Source: Actimicrobium sp035984655
GTDB taxonomy: Bacteria > Pseudomonadota > Gammaproteobacteria > Burkholderiales > Burkholderiaceae_D
Length of the DNA stretch: 64,000 nucleotides
Assembly: GCF_035984655.1 (NCBI RefSeq)
Contig: NZ_JAXCHT010000004.1
Coordinates: 62,001 to 126,000, forward strand
Direction of reading: 5' to 3'
Shown here: one piece after another, positions 33,661 to 42,800 of the stretch
Layout of the letters: each line of letters opens with the position of its first letter
Numbering within the stretch: the first letter of the stretch is position 1
Notes under the pieces: generated by a model
The model's database searches: none
What the model was told of the DNA's origin: nothing
The model's input: the letters and a program-made list of their open reading frames with translations, nothing else
Translations under genes and position numbers: made by a program

Positions 33661-34623
33661 GTGTCCCTGCCCACCGCCCTGCAAAACCTGACCCTGCCCG
33701 TCATTGGCTCACCCCTGTTCATTGCCAGCGGCCCCGCGCTGGTCACGGCGCAATGCAAGGCGGGCATCGTCGGATCGTTTCCCGCGCTCAATGCCCGTCC
33801 TGCCGAATTGCTCGACACCTGGCTGGCCGATATCAAGGCCGATCTGGCGGCCTACGCAAGCGCCAATCCGGGTGCCACGGTCGGCCCGATCGCGGTCAAC
33901 CAGATCGTGCACCAATCCAATGACCGCCTCGCCCACGACGTCGAGATGTGCGTCAAGCATCAAATTCCGATCATCATTTCCAGCCTGCGTGCGCCGCCCA
34001 AGGAAATGATGGACGCAATCCACAGTTACGGCGGGATCGTGCTGCACGATGTGATTTCAATCCGGCACGCGCACAAGGCGCTGGAAGCCGGTGTCGATGG
34101 CCTGATTCTGGTGGCCGCCGGCGCAGGCGGGCACGCCGGAGCGTTGTCGCCGTTCGCGCTGGTCGGTGAGGTGCGCAAGTTTTTTAGCGGGCCGATTGCG
34201 CTGTCGGGCTCGATCGCAACCGGTGATGCGGTGCTGGCGGCGCAAGCCATGGGGGCGGACTTTGCCTACATCGGCTCGCGCTGGCTGGCGACCACCGAAT
34301 CGAATGTCGACGATGCTTACCGCCAGGCGATTCTCGAATCGACCGCCGCCGACATCGTGTACACCAATTTGTTTACCGGGGTACATGGCAATTATCTGAA
34401 GAAGTCGATTGTCGCCGCCGGACTTGATCCGGATGCGCTGCCGGTGGCCGACAAGACCGCGATGAATTTCGGTTCCGGCAGCAGCACCAAGGCCAAGGCC
34501 TGGCGCGATATCTGGGGCGCCGGGCAAGGTGTGGGCTTGATGGATGAAGTATTGAGCGTGGCTGAAGTGGTCGCCCAGCTCAAGGCTGAATATCTGGCGG
34601 CCCGGGCGCGCCTGGCACTCTAG
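33661..34623 (+). CDS. nitronate monooxygenase (NPD/2-nitropropane dioxygenase family)
   Basis: 320-residue FMN-dependent TIM-barrel enzyme that oxidises nitronates such as propionate 3-nitronate. GTG start at 33661 with GAGGTCTCC upstream. Family features: SPLFIASGPALVTAQCKAGIVGSFPALNAR, the catalytic His in AAGAGGHAG, ALSGSIATGDAVLAAQAMGADFAYIGSRWLAT for FMN phosphate. Single gene after phnM. Class assignment (I or II) is not attempted. Confidence 0.92.
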   Translation: MSLPTALQNLTLPVIGSPLFIASGPALVTAQCKAGIVGSFPALNARPAELLDTWLADIKADLAAYASANPGATVGPIAVNQIVHQSNDRLAHDVEMCVKHQIPIIISSLRAPPKEMMDAIHSYGGIVLHDVISIRHAHKALEAGVDGLILVAAGAGGHAGALSPFALVGEVRKFFSGPIALSGSIATGDAVLAAQAMGADFAYIGSRWLATTESNVDDAYRQAILESTAADIVYTNLFTGVHGNYLKKSIVAAGLDPDALPVADKTAMNFGSGSSTKAKAWRDIWGAGQGVGLMDEVLSVAEVVAQLKAEYLAARARLAL

Positions 34624-34816
34624 CGGCCGGGTAGGTGCGCTTGCGAACGGACAGCGCGGCGCCGATGCAGCACAGTCAGCGACGTTGCGTATCCCGGTAA
34701 CGGGTGATGCACGATGTAACAAGGCCGGTGCGGCTGCCGCGTCGCGATTATGTTGCAGCTTCACCGTTGCCTGCCGCGCTGTGCGATGCGGGCCATCTTT
34801 CTTTGAGGGAATCATC

Positions 34817-35749
34817 ATGACCAAAGCGACCTTGCGTGCCGTTTTTCTTTGCCTTGGGACGTTGTTGGCAAGCGTTGTCCATGCGGGCGAAATCGACATC
34901 TATGAACACCCGGATTTTGGCGGGCGCGCGATCGCTTTGCGCGACACCACGCCGAGCCTGGGACGGGTTGGATTTAACGACAAATCGTCCAGCATCGTGG
35001 TTCGTTCCGGAAAATGGGAAGTCTGCAGCGATGATAATTTCAACGGCTTCTGCGCCATTCTCGATCGTGGCGAATACCGTCGGCTTGATGGGCGCTTGAA
35101 CGATCGCATTTCATCGGCGCGCGAAGTCGATGGCCGCGACCGGGACGATGGACGCGGCGATCGCGATGCTGATCGGGGCGGCCCGCGCCACAACGGTGGC
35201 TGGGAACGTGGTGAACCGAACTCTGCGGCGCGCGTGGTTCTATTTTCCGAAGATGGCATGCGCGGACGCAGTGTTGCCATCACCAGCAATGTCGTGACGC
35301 TGGCCGATGCCGGATTTAACGACGCTGCCGCATCGCTGGTAGTCGAGGGAGGCTATTGGGAAGTGTGCTCGGATCGGGACTTCCGCGGCCAGTGCCGGGT
35401 GCTTGCGCCGGGCGAATATCGTCACCTCGAACCGGCGATGTATCGATCGATTACGTCGGTGCGCATGGCGCAGCGCTTTGATCGGGGCAGCGAGGAGCGC
35501 CAGAGCGGCGTCGAGTTGTTTACCGCCCCCAATTTTGGCGGGAACCGGTATCCGGTGAACCAGGACTTGAGCAATTTTCAGCAGGGCGGCTTCAATGACC
35601 GGATCGCGTCGGTGGTGATTTATGGCGGGCAATGGGAGATGTGCGTGGATGCCAATTTCCGCGGCCAATGCGTGGTATTCGGCCCGGGCCGGTATGCCAA
35701 TCTGGGTGGATTGAGCGGGCAGCTTTCGTCGATTCGTCGCGTCAACTAA
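34817..35749 (+). CDS. exported beta/gamma-crystallin-fold protein, three repeats
   Basis: 310 residues with signal peptide (LCLGTLLASVVHA). Three crystallin units of about 85 residues each follow the pattern Y/F-xx-xxFxG-R...W-EVCxDxxFxGxCxxLxxGEYR: near 25-105, 160-245 and 250-310. Between the first two lies a charged Asp/Arg/Gly stretch (DGRDRDDGRGDRDAD). Two repeats is normal; three with a linker is less so. Such folds often bind calcium; here the role is unknown. ATG at 34817 follows GAGGGA. Confidence 0.85.
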   Translation: MTKATLRAVFLCLGTLLASVVHAGEIDIYEHPDFGGRAIALRDTTPSLGRVGFNDKSSSIVVRSGKWEVCSDDNFNGFCAILDRGEYRRLDGRLNDRISSAREVDGRDRDDGRGDRDADRGGPRHNGGWERGEPNSAARVVLFSEDGMRGRSVAITSNVVTLADAGFNDAAASLVVEGGYWEVCSDRDFRGQCRVLAPGEYRHLEPAMYRSITSVRMAQRFDRGSEERQSGVELFTAPNFGGNRYPVNQDLSNFQQGGFNDRIASVVIYGGQWEMCVDANFRGQCVVFGPGRYANLGGLSGQLSSIRRVN

Positions 35750-35776
35750 TTAGTCTTTGAAAGGGTGGTGGCGACA

Positions 35777-36658
35777 ATGAACCAACGACATCCTGGACCT
35801 CTCAGGCACGCCCTGCTGGCATTGTGTTTGCTGGCATCCAGTGCAGCGATTTACGCCGCTTCCGACGCTGTCGCATTGAAAGAGAAGTACGTCGAGCTTG
35901 GGCCGAAACTGGTCGGCAATCAGTTCAAACGTCCGCTGGTGCTCGAATCCACCGATGCCTCGAATACGCTCAAGGGCGACATCTACGCCGTGCTCGACCA
36001 TCCGTTTGGCGCGGTCAGCAGCGCCTTGACCGGCCCGACCCATTGGTGCGACGTGTTGATTCTCCATCTGAACACCAAGCAGTGCATTGCCACCACCACC
36101 GTCAGTGGCACGGTCATTGACGTCAGCATCGGGAAGAAATCGGACCAGCCTGTCGCCGACGCCTACCAGGTCGCCTTTGCGTTCAAGCAGGGCAGTGCGA
36201 CGGCAGACTATTTCGATGCGCGACTCACGGCTGCCAAAGGCCCGCTTGGCACCAGCGATTACCGCATTGTGCTGGAAGCGGTGCCGGCGCCGGACAACAA
36301 GACCTTCATCCACCTGACCTACTCCTATACCTTCGGACTGGCCAGCAAGATCGCCATGAAAGGCTATCTCGCCACGGTTGGCGCCGACAAGGTTGGCTTT
36401 ACCAGCGAGGGCAAGCAGGCCGACGGCAAGCCGGAATACATCGGTGGCATGCGCGGCGTAGTGGAGCGCAATACGATGCGCTATTACCTCGCCATCGACA
36501 CATTCCTGGGCGCGCCTGGCAGCGACCAGCTCGACAAGCGTTTGCAGGGCTGGTTCGCAGCGTCCGAGGAATATCCGCGCCAGCTGCATGAAATCGAACG
36601 CGCCGAGTACATCGAGATGAAGCACCACGAAGTGCAGCGCCAGCAAGCTGCCAAATAG
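35777..36658 (+). CDS. exported protein of unknown function
   Basis: 293 residues. Signal peptide MNQRHPGPLRHALLALCLLASSAAIYA. The mature part has THWCDVLILHLNTKQC (two Cys, possible disulphide), a run of beta strands and an alpha-helical, charged C-terminus (EEYPRQLHEIERAEYIEMKHHEVQRQ). No recognised domain. Start taken at ATG 35777; a GTG at 35765 is in frame. Found 27 bp after the crystallin gene, so probably co-transcribed. A strong hairpin (36675-36700) follows. Confidence 0.75.
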   Translation: MNQRHPGPLRHALLALCLLASSAAIYAASDAVALKEKYVELGPKLVGNQFKRPLVLESTDASNTLKGDIYAVLDHPFGAVSSALTGPTHWCDVLILHLNTKQCIATTTVSGTVIDVSIGKKSDQPVADAYQVAFAFKQGSATADYFDARLTAAKGPLGTSDYRIVLEAVPAPDNKTFIHLTYSYTFGLASKIAMKGYLATVGADKVGFTSEGKQADGKPEYIGGMRGVVERNTMRYYLAIDTFLGAPGSDQLDKRLQGWFAASEEYPRQLHEIERAEYIEMKHHEVQRQQAAK

Positions 36659-36674
36659 CGAATCCAGATGGTGT

Positions 36675-36700
36675 GCCGGGCTTGAATTTCAAGGCCCGGC
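36675..36700 (+). terminator. strong hairpin without U-run, possible terminator
   Basis: GCCGGGC-TTGAA (36675-36686) pairs with TTCAA-G-GCCCGGC (36688-36700), one bulged G. No T tract follows, so termination would be imperfect or it may serve as a 3'-end stabiliser. Confidence 0.45.
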
Positions 36701-36738
36701 GCAGCCATCCCGGCAAAAATAAAGTCGCTGGAAAATCC

Positions 36739-36768
36739 CTTGAAAAACGCCTGGCCGGGTTGATATGA
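36739..36768 (+). promoter_or_regulatory. heat-shock-type promoter element before hsp20
   Basis: CTTGAAA at 36739-36745 equals the sigma-32 -35 core. The expected CCCCAT -10 is not seen; a GATATG at 36762 gives 16-bp spacing for a mixed promoter. Transcripts would begin just before the ROSE hairpins. Confidence 0.4.
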
Positions 36769-36774
36769 GACTCA

Positions 36775-36835
36775 GCGGAATGCTCCACGGAGGTCCGCCC
36801 AACCCATATCGCTTCACTTTCAAAAGGATATTCTC
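36775..36835 (+). promoter_or_regulatory. ROSE-type RNA thermometer in the hsp20 leader
   Basis: Hairpin I: GCGGA (36775-36779) with TCCGC (36794-36798), inner CTCC/GGAG. Hairpin II: ATATC-G-CTT (36806-36814) pairs fully with AAGGATAT (36824-36831), leaving one bulged G opposite the Shine-Dalgarno; this is the UYGCU/AGGA motif that defines ROSE elements. The ATG is 4 nt further at 36836. Confidence 0.8.
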
Positions 36836-37294
36836 ATGCGTACTTATGACTTCGCCCCACTCTATCGTTCCGCCATTGGCTTCGACCGTCTGGCACATCT
36901 GTTTGACGAGGCGCAACGCGCCGATGCCCAGCCAAGCTACCCGCCCTACAACATCGAACTGGTCAGCGAAAATCGCTACCGGATTGCAATGGCGGTAGCC
37001 GGTTTTGAACGGACCGAACTGGATATCGAAGCAGAAAACGATACTCTCAAGATCATCGGCCGCAAACCACGCGAGGAAGCCAAGCGGACATTCCTGCACC
37101 GCGGTATTGCAGCGCGCGATTTCGAGCACAGCTTCAAGCTGGCCGATCACGTCCGCGTGCTGAGCGCCCGTCTCGACAATGGCTTGCTCAACATCGAATT
37201 GCTGCGTGAAGTGCCGGAAGCGCTCAAGCCGCGCAAGATCGCCATCGATGCGGAAAACAACCTGCAATCGATTGACCAGCGTCAGGCCGCCTGA
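36836..37294 (+). CDS. small heat shock protein Hsp20 (IbpA type)
   Basis: 152-residue cytoplasmic chaperone. N-terminal MRTYDFAPLYRSAIGFDRLAHLFDEA and alpha-crystallin domain from YPPYNIELVSENRYRIAMAVAGF to LDNGLLNIELLREVPE are class A (IbpA) features; the C-terminal I-x-I equivalent is KIAI. It holds unfolded proteins for refolding. Translation is likely heat-controlled by the ROSE element directly upstream. Confidence 0.95.
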   Translation: MRTYDFAPLYRSAIGFDRLAHLFDEAQRADAQPSYPPYNIELVSENRYRIAMAVAGFERTELDIEAENDTLKIIGRKPREEAKRTFLHRGIAARDFEHSFKLADHVRVLSARLDNGLLNIELLREVPEALKPRKIAIDAENNLQSIDQRQAA

Positions 37295-37313
37295 CCGGTT
37301 GGCGTAACAAAAA

Positions 37314-37349
37314 ATCCCCGTCACCGTCGCTGGTGGCGGGGATTTTTTT
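37314..37349. terminator. bidirectional rho-independent terminator
   Basis: Twelve-bp stem ATCCCCGTCACC (37314-37325) with GGTGGCGGGGAT (37332-37343), 6-nt loop, T-run on the right and A-run on the left; serves hsp20 and the convergent FtsH-like gene. Confidence 0.9.
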
Positions 37350-37360
37350 ATGCGCGTGCA

Positions 37361-39271
37361 TCAGGCCGCCAGCGCCATCCGTTGCTCCGCCAGCAGCGCA
37401 AACACCTCGTCTTTCGACAGCACATAGCGCTCCATCAGGGCGTCCTTCAAATGCGCGATGGCGCCCTCGTGCGCATGCATTGCCGCCAGCGTCGCGCTGT
37501 ACAGTTCGTCGGCCTTGGCCTCCACCTGTTTGAGCATGTCGCTGTGGGAGCCGTCCTGACGCAATTGGGCGTAATCGAGTTTGGAGCGGGAATACATCGA
37601 CAGGCGCGTCACCATCAGGGTCAGTAGCTTGGTGGCTTTTTCGATGTCATTCATGCTGCCCATCGAAATCCCGCGTGCGCCATAAAACAGTTCTTCCGCG
37701 GCGACGCCCCCGTATAGCTGCATGACGTCCTGTTCCAGTTCGTCCAGCGTCTTCAGCGGTGCGTCGTCGACCGACTGCAGCACATAGCCCAGTGCGCCAA
37801 TTTTCGAAATGGATTCGGTGCTGATCTTGAGCAGATCGGAGCGCTGCCGGATCGCATCGAGCGATAGGCCTTGCCGCAGCATCGGATCAATCTGCATCAC
37901 GAAATGGCCCAGCTCATGAATCGCGACGCGCTCGCGCTGCCGGCTTTTTTCTGCGCTGGTGGCGCGGTCGGTCAAGCCGATGGTGGCGCGCTCGAAGGCC
38001 CGCACCAGCACATCGGTGCTGATGGTGCGTTGCTCCTGAATCGCGATCCGGCTGGCGCTGTCGACCACCGTTTCGAGCAGGGCCGGGCTGAGATTGGCAG
38101 TGACCCGCGCGACATGGTCGAGATCAAGATCATTCCAGTCGACGCAGTCAGCCGCTTTGCGCGACAGGAACACCTTCAGGATGTCATGCCGCTCGCTGCG
38201 ATTGGGCAGCCTGAAATTGATCTTCACCGAAAAGCGCCGCAGCATGGCCTCGTCCATCGGGCTGTTGGCATCGTCGAAATTCGACGCCACGATCCAGATC
38301 ACGCCGGCGCCTTCGCTGCTGCGAATTCCGTCGAGCAGGCCGAGCAAGGTGTTGGCGGTGTCGTCCTCCCATTTCTTGTCGCTGCGTCCGCGCGGCATGA
38401 ACAGGCTTTGCGCTTCATCGAGGAAGATGATGCAGTTGCCTTCCTTGCAGGCCTTCTTGTGGAGCCGGTGCAAGGCGTTGGCGCCGCCGCCCACCAGGCC
38501 GGATTCCAGGCCGGAGCCGGACGCCTGGATCAGTGCGACGTTGAGACGTTTCGCCAGGTACCCGACCAGCCGCGTCTTGCCGGTCCCGGCCGGTCCGGTC
38601 AGCATCACATTGAAAGGCTTGTCGATGTTATGGGCGCGGTACAGGCTGCGGTTGCGGATCATGTCTTCAAGATGGGCGACTTCCTGCTTGATGTCGGCCA
38701 TGCCAATCAAATCATCCATGTCGCCGGGAATGTCGCCGGGCCGGATCACGGCGGCTTTGGCACTGCTGCCCGGCAATCCGTTCTTCACCGCCAGGCACAG
38801 AAACAGCATGATGCCCAGGGTAAGGATGCTGAACAGATTCTTGAGCACATAGGTTTCGATCGCATCGAAGGCGCCCTTGTTGTTGCTTAAGGCAGCTGCG
38901 TGCGTGGCCAGGAATTCATCGCTGGCAATCGAATACGGAATGGCATTCTTGAGCAAGACTTCACGTTCGAGATTGACGTGCGTATTGATCGGCACCTTGA
39001 CGATGTGCAGGCTTTGTTCATCCTTGAATTTGAAGACATAGCGCGGAAACTCGGCCTGCGGCTGGGCGATGCGCAAATACTCCAGGCGCGCCTTCTGGCT
39101 GACCAGAGACTGGATCTCGGTGACGTCCTGGGATTGCAGTAGCGCGACCTTGTCTTGCGGCGGCGCGGCGCGGTAATTGCCGATTGCCGACGCCAGCAGC
39201 GCGAAACAGAAAATCGCCAGAGGCAGATAGAAACGCTTGAAGGACTGATGCAGTTTTGCGAAATTTGGCAT
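37361..39271 (-). CDS. divergent FtsH-like membrane AAA+ zinc metalloprotease
   Basis: 636 residues from ATG 39271 (AGG 8 bp upstream). Two membrane helices (about 14-31 and 146-163) flank a 110-residue periplasmic domain. AAA+: Walker A GPAGTGKT 226-233, Walker B IIFLDEAQ 281-288, Arg finger region DEAMLRRF 340-347. M41 protease: HELGH 452-456 and the third zinc ligand in MNDIEKAT (Asp 542). Overall order equals FtsH but the sequence is far from housekeeping FtsH (DEAQ instead of DEID, HELGH instead of HEAGH, missing SRH consensus). Substrates unknown. Confidence 0.88.
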   Translation of the reverse strand: MPNFAKLHQSFKRFYLPLAIFCFALLASAIGNYRAAPPQDKVALLQSQDVTEIQSLVSQKARLEYLRIAQPQAEFPRYVFKFKDEQSLHIVKVPINTHVNLEREVLLKNAIPYSIASDEFLATHAAALSNNKGAFDAIETYVLKNLFSILTLGIMLFLCLAVKNGLPGSSAKAAVIRPGDIPGDMDDLIGMADIKQEVAHLEDMIRNRSLYRAHNIDKPFNVMLTGPAGTGKTRLVGYLAKRLNVALIQASGSGLESGLVGGGANALHRLHKKACKEGNCIIFLDEAQSLFMPRGRSDKKWEDDTANTLLGLLDGIRSSEGAGVIWIVASNFDDANSPMDEAMLRRFSVKINFRLPNRSERHDILKVFLSRKAADCVDWNDLDLDHVARVTANLSPALLETVVDSASRIAIQEQRTISTDVLVRAFERATIGLTDRATSAEKSRQRERVAIHELGHFVMQIDPMLRQGLSLDAIRQRSDLLKISTESISKIGALGYVLQSVDDAPLKTLDELEQDVMQLYGGVAAEELFYGARGISMGSMNDIEKATKLLTLMVTRLSMYSRSKLDYAQLRQDGSHSDMLKQVEAKADELYSATLAAMHAHEGAIAHLKDALMERYVLSKDEVFALLAEQRMALAA

Positions 39272-39565
39272 ACGAAAACCTGACTTGCAGATGGGAGAAG
39301 GACGGTTGCCGGAGCACAAAATTTACCGGCGACGCATTACTCTACACGTCCAGGGGTGGCTCTGCAGGCCGGATCGCGCGAAATAGCAGTCTTGCAATGC
39401 TGCCCTACGCAACGATGTGCGGGCCCGCCGCGCCATTTCCCCATGCTATCAATTTCCTCTGCGCAAGATAAGCGCCGCGACGATATTTTCGGGGCCTGTA
39501 ATGATCCCGTCACAAATCCACCCTACACTCCGTTTCCTATTCGCAACATCGTGATCATTCACACC

Positions 39566-39691
39566 ATGTCGACATTCCTCTTGAAACCAGCGGCCCGCTT
39601 GATTCCGACAACTCTGCCCGGCAAGCCGGGCCGGGATCATGCCGCACCGATCGACGTTCTGGCAATTGCTGCGGCGACGTTGCTGCCATGA
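39566..39691 (+). CDS. small ORF coupled to the GGDEF-EAL gene
   Basis: 41-codon frame (MSTFLLKPAARLIPTTLPGK...) whose TGA overlaps the ATG of the following gene (ATGA, 39688-39691). It may be a leader peptide or chance. The rest of the 416-bp gap (39272-39687) contains the two divergent promoters and nothing else I can identify. Confidence 0.3.
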   Translation: MSTFLLKPAARLIPTTLPGKPGRDHAAPIDVLAIAAATLLP

Positions 39692-42393
39692 AGACATGGC
39701 GTTCGCAGCTTGAGCACTCGCTGCGGGAACGCAAGTCTTTCTCCAGAAATGGCATGGCCTTGTTGTTGTTGTGGCCATGCATCAGTTTGGTGTTGGGCAT
39801 CGTACTGTGGAATAAGACACTGGGCGGCATCGAGCAGGATCACCAAGTGCTGGAGCAGACCGCCCTGAAAAATTCCGGCGCGTTGGCGCGTTCCTATGCG
39901 CGCTATGTGGCGCGCACCATCGAGCAGATGGACCAGATCACGATGCACGTCAAATATGATCTGGAATCGACCGGCAAACCGCTGCAACTGGAAAAAATGG
40001 TGCAGAGCGGACTGTTCACCGCACCGCAATTTTCGCGCGTCTTCATCGCCAACCGCGATGGCCTGGTGGTCAGCAGTTCGACGCCGCTGAATCATCCGCT
40101 ATCGATTGCCGACACCAGCTATTTCCGTTTTCACAAGAACAACAACTCGACCGCACTGCGCATGGAACAGCCAACCGTAGCGGGCGGCGGCCGCGGCAGC
40201 AAGACCATGGTCGAGTTTTCGCGTCGCCTTGAAGCTGCCGACGAGTCATTCGACGGCGTGGTGGTGATCGCGGTCGACGCGGTGTATCTGCTCTCGTTCT
40301 ACGACCACCTAACCTTTGGCAATGCGGGGCTGATCGCGCTGTCCGGCGCCGACGGGGCGTTACGCGCCGCGCGCGTTGGCGCAGCCGAAAACGATCTGAC
40401 GCTGGTCTGGACGATTCCGGCCAGTGACAGTGGCGTGGTGCTGGAAAAGGGCGAGGCGTTCGCCGATCAGACCGCCCGTTATGTTGGATGGCAGGCGGTC
40501 GGCTCCTATCCGTTTGTGGCAATCGCGGGGTTGTCGCGGCAGGAGGTATTCGCGCCGTATCAGGAAACCTGGAACGCCTACCGCCGCTTTGCCTTTGTCG
40601 GCAGCGTGTTCCTGTTCTTTTTCGCGGTCGTTGCAATGCTGCTGTCGGCCCGGCTGGGCTGGCGCAAGCAACAGGAGGCGCAGATCCGCGCCAGCTACCG
40701 GATCGCCACCGAGGGTGGCAATGATGGCTTCTATTTGCTGCAGCCGGTGCACAATGCGCGCCAGATCATCATCGATTTCGTGATCATTGATTGCAACGAA
40801 CGCGCAGCGATATTTTTCGGCGTCGAAAAGGACCGTTTGCTGGGCGCGCGTTTTTCGGCCAGATATGACCCGGAATACTTTGTCGTCGTGCTGCAGTCGC
40901 TGGTGATGGCCATGCGCACCGGCTTTTACGAGGACCAGTACGAAGTGCCGCCGGAGAGTCCGTTGCGCATGAAGTCGGTTCGTCGTCGCATGGTGCTGAC
41001 CGGAACCCACCTTGCCCTGACCTTGCAGGACACCAGCTATGCCACGCTGCACAAGGCCGAACTGTCGCGTGTTGCGAAACAGGATGAATTGACCGGCCTG
41101 TCCAATCGCAGCGGGCTGATGCTGGCGTTGCCACCGGCCCTGGCCTTGGCGGTCAATGGCAACCGCATGGTGGCGGTGCTGGTGGTCGGACTGGACGACT
41201 TCAAGAACGTCAACGATGCACATGGACATTCGGCTGGCGATGAGCTGCTGCGCAGCGCCGCGCGACGCCTGCAGGATCTGCTGGGACCTGGCGACCTGGT
41301 GGCGCGTCTGGGCGGCGATGAATTCGCGCTGATCCTGGAAAACCTGACGCATGACCAGGAGGCCAACAACTTCGCCGAACGGATTTCGCAGGCGTTCCAC
41401 CAGCCCTTCAATCTGGCGGCGGCAACGGTCAGGCTGACGGCGTCGATCGGCATCGGCGTGGCACCGCGCGATGGGGCGGATGCCGAGAGTCTGCTCAAGA
41501 ATGCCGACATCGCCATGCACTCGGCCAAGTCGGGCGGCAAGGGCCGCTTCCGCTTCTACGATCCGCAACTGTTTGAAGTCCTGCGCATTCGACTCGATAC
41601 CGAGCAAGCGTTGATGCGCGCCATCGACAGCGACGAAATCCAGTTGTTTTACCAGCCGCGTGTCGATACCCGTAGCGGCGAGATGCGCAGCATGGAGGCG
41701 CTGGTGCGCTGGATGCGTCCCGGCCACGGCATGGTGTCGCCGCTTGAATTTATCCCGCTGGCGGAAGAAACCGGATTGATCCTGCGCCTGGGTGAAGTCA
41801 TCATCGAGCGGGCATTTGAGCAATTGGTGCAATGGAAAACGCAGGGACTGCCGCTGTTGCCGGTGTCGATCAATGTCTCGGCGCGCCAGTTCAGCGAGGG
41901 CAATATCGACCGGTTCCTGGCAGCCTGCCTGAAGCGATTTGCCATCGATCCTTCGCTGATCGAGATCGAAATTACCGAGTCGGCCACCATGGGCGACAAT
42001 GCCGACACCATTGCAGAACTGATCGCGATCCGGGCGCTTGGCATCAAATTGTTCATCGATGATTTCGGTACCGGTTATTCATCGCTGTCGCAATTGCAGC
42101 GTCTGAAAATGGACTCACTGAAAGTGGACCGCAACTTTACCGCTGAACTGTGCCGGACCACCGAAGGCGAAGTGTTCTTCAAGGCGATTGTCTCCATGGC
42201 GCACGCATTGGGCATGACGGTGGTGGCTGAAGGGGTCGAAACGGCGCAGGAATTGCGTGTACTGCAAATGCTCGACTGCGACGAAGTGCAGGGCTATCTG
42301 ATTTCGCGGCCACTGCCGGCGGCGGCTATTCCAGCGCTGCTGCGCCAGCGGTTTCTGTTTGCGATCGGGTTGGAATCGCCGGTCCTGGTCTGA
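39688..42393 (+). CDS. GGDEF-EAL c-di-GMP signalling protein with periplasmic sensor domain
   Basis: 901 residues. Membrane helix about 22-42, a dCache-like periplasmic domain to about 300 (with SRVFIANRDGLVVSSSTPL), second helix about 305-328, PAS-like region about 340-455, GGDEF domain with intact LGGDEFALI near residue 540, EAL domain with MEALVRW near 668, DDFGTGYSSL and AEGVETAQEL. Both catalytic signatures are kept, so it could make or break c-di-GMP. The external ligand is unknown. Confidence 0.94.
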   Translation: MKTWRSQLEHSLRERKSFSRNGMALLLLWPCISLVLGIVLWNKTLGGIEQDHQVLEQTALKNSGALARSYARYVARTIEQMDQITMHVKYDLESTGKPLQLEKMVQSGLFTAPQFSRVFIANRDGLVVSSSTPLNHPLSIADTSYFRFHKNNNSTALRMEQPTVAGGGRGSKTMVEFSRRLEAADESFDGVVVIAVDAVYLLSFYDHLTFGNAGLIALSGADGALRAARVGAAENDLTLVWTIPASDSGVVLEKGEAFADQTARYVGWQAVGSYPFVAIAGLSRQEVFAPYQETWNAYRRFAFVGSVFLFFFAVVAMLLSARLGWRKQQEAQIRASYRIATEGGNDGFYLLQPVHNARQIIIDFVIIDCNERAAIFFGVEKDRLLGARFSARYDPEYFVVVLQSLVMAMRTGFYEDQYEVPPESPLRMKSVRRRMVLTGTHLALTLQDTSYATLHKAELSRVAKQDELTGLSNRSGLMLALPPALALAVNGNRMVAVLVVGLDDFKNVNDAHGHSAGDELLRSAARRLQDLLGPGDLVARLGGDEFALILENLTHDQEANNFAERISQAFHQPFNLAAATVRLTASIGIGVAPRDGADAESLLKNADIAMHSAKSGGKGRFRFYDPQLFEVLRIRLDTEQALMRAIDSDEIQLFYQPRVDTRSGEMRSMEALVRWMRPGHGMVSPLEFIPLAEETGLILRLGEVIIERAFEQLVQWKTQGLPLLPVSINVSARQFSEGNIDRFLAACLKRFAIDPSLIEIEITESATMGDNADTIAELIAIRALGIKLFIDDFGTGYSSLSQLQRLKMDSLKVDRNFTAELCRTTEGEVFFKAIVSMAHALGMTVVAEGVETAQELRVLQMLDCDEVQGYLISRPLPAAAIPALLRQRFLFAIGLESPVLV

Positions 42394-42444
42394 GCCGCAC
42401 CAACACCCGGTCGCGCCCAGCCCAGGAGACCACCCGCGATGCCG

Positions 42445-42657
42445 TCAGGCGTGGTGCCGAACGCGTCGCCACGCAGACCCCGCCACGGCGGTCAGGCCGG
42501 CCAGCAACATCGCCCATTCGGCCGGTTCCGGCACCGGTGCGACACGTAGCGCACCGACCAGCGCAAGCGATGGGAACGTGTCGTTGGCCGATCGCTGGTC
42601 CAGCCCGATTGCCAAGTAGTTCAGTGCCGCTCCGCCGGCGATGCCAAAGTCCGACAA
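42445..42657 (-). pseudogene. PEP-CTERM exported protein, C-terminal fragment (3' of TnpB element)
   Basis: 71 codons that continue the reading frame of the fragment at 44107-44511. They end with the exosortase sorting signal PVPEPAEWAMLLAGLTAV, a membrane helix, and basic RR/RH tail. TTG at 42657 is a normal Leu codon (first base of the target after the insertion), not a start. Removing the insertion rejoins VALVD to LSDFGIAGG in frame and gives a 205-residue protein. Confidence 0.88.
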
Positions 42658-42658
42658 T

Positions 42659-42800
42659 TGACATCCTCCCCGCCCTCAGCCTGACGGCTGGCGCTTGCGC
42701 GCAAAGGACGGGGATTCCTATTGCGCATACAAAACCTCTTGCATGTCGCTTCGGTGGGTTCCTGCTGCTGACGGCCTGACAGCGCCGTTCACTTCACAGG
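42659..42800 (-). ncRNA. predicted omega-RNA (TnpB guide RNA scaffold)
   Basis: In this group the guide RNA is transcribed from the 3' end of tnpB through the right end, with its guide taken from flanking DNA. Here the scaffold would include the hairpins at 42668-42713 and end at 42658; the guide then begins TTGTCGGACTTTGGCATC (42657 downwards). The upstream limit near 42800 is a guess. Confidence 0.6.
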
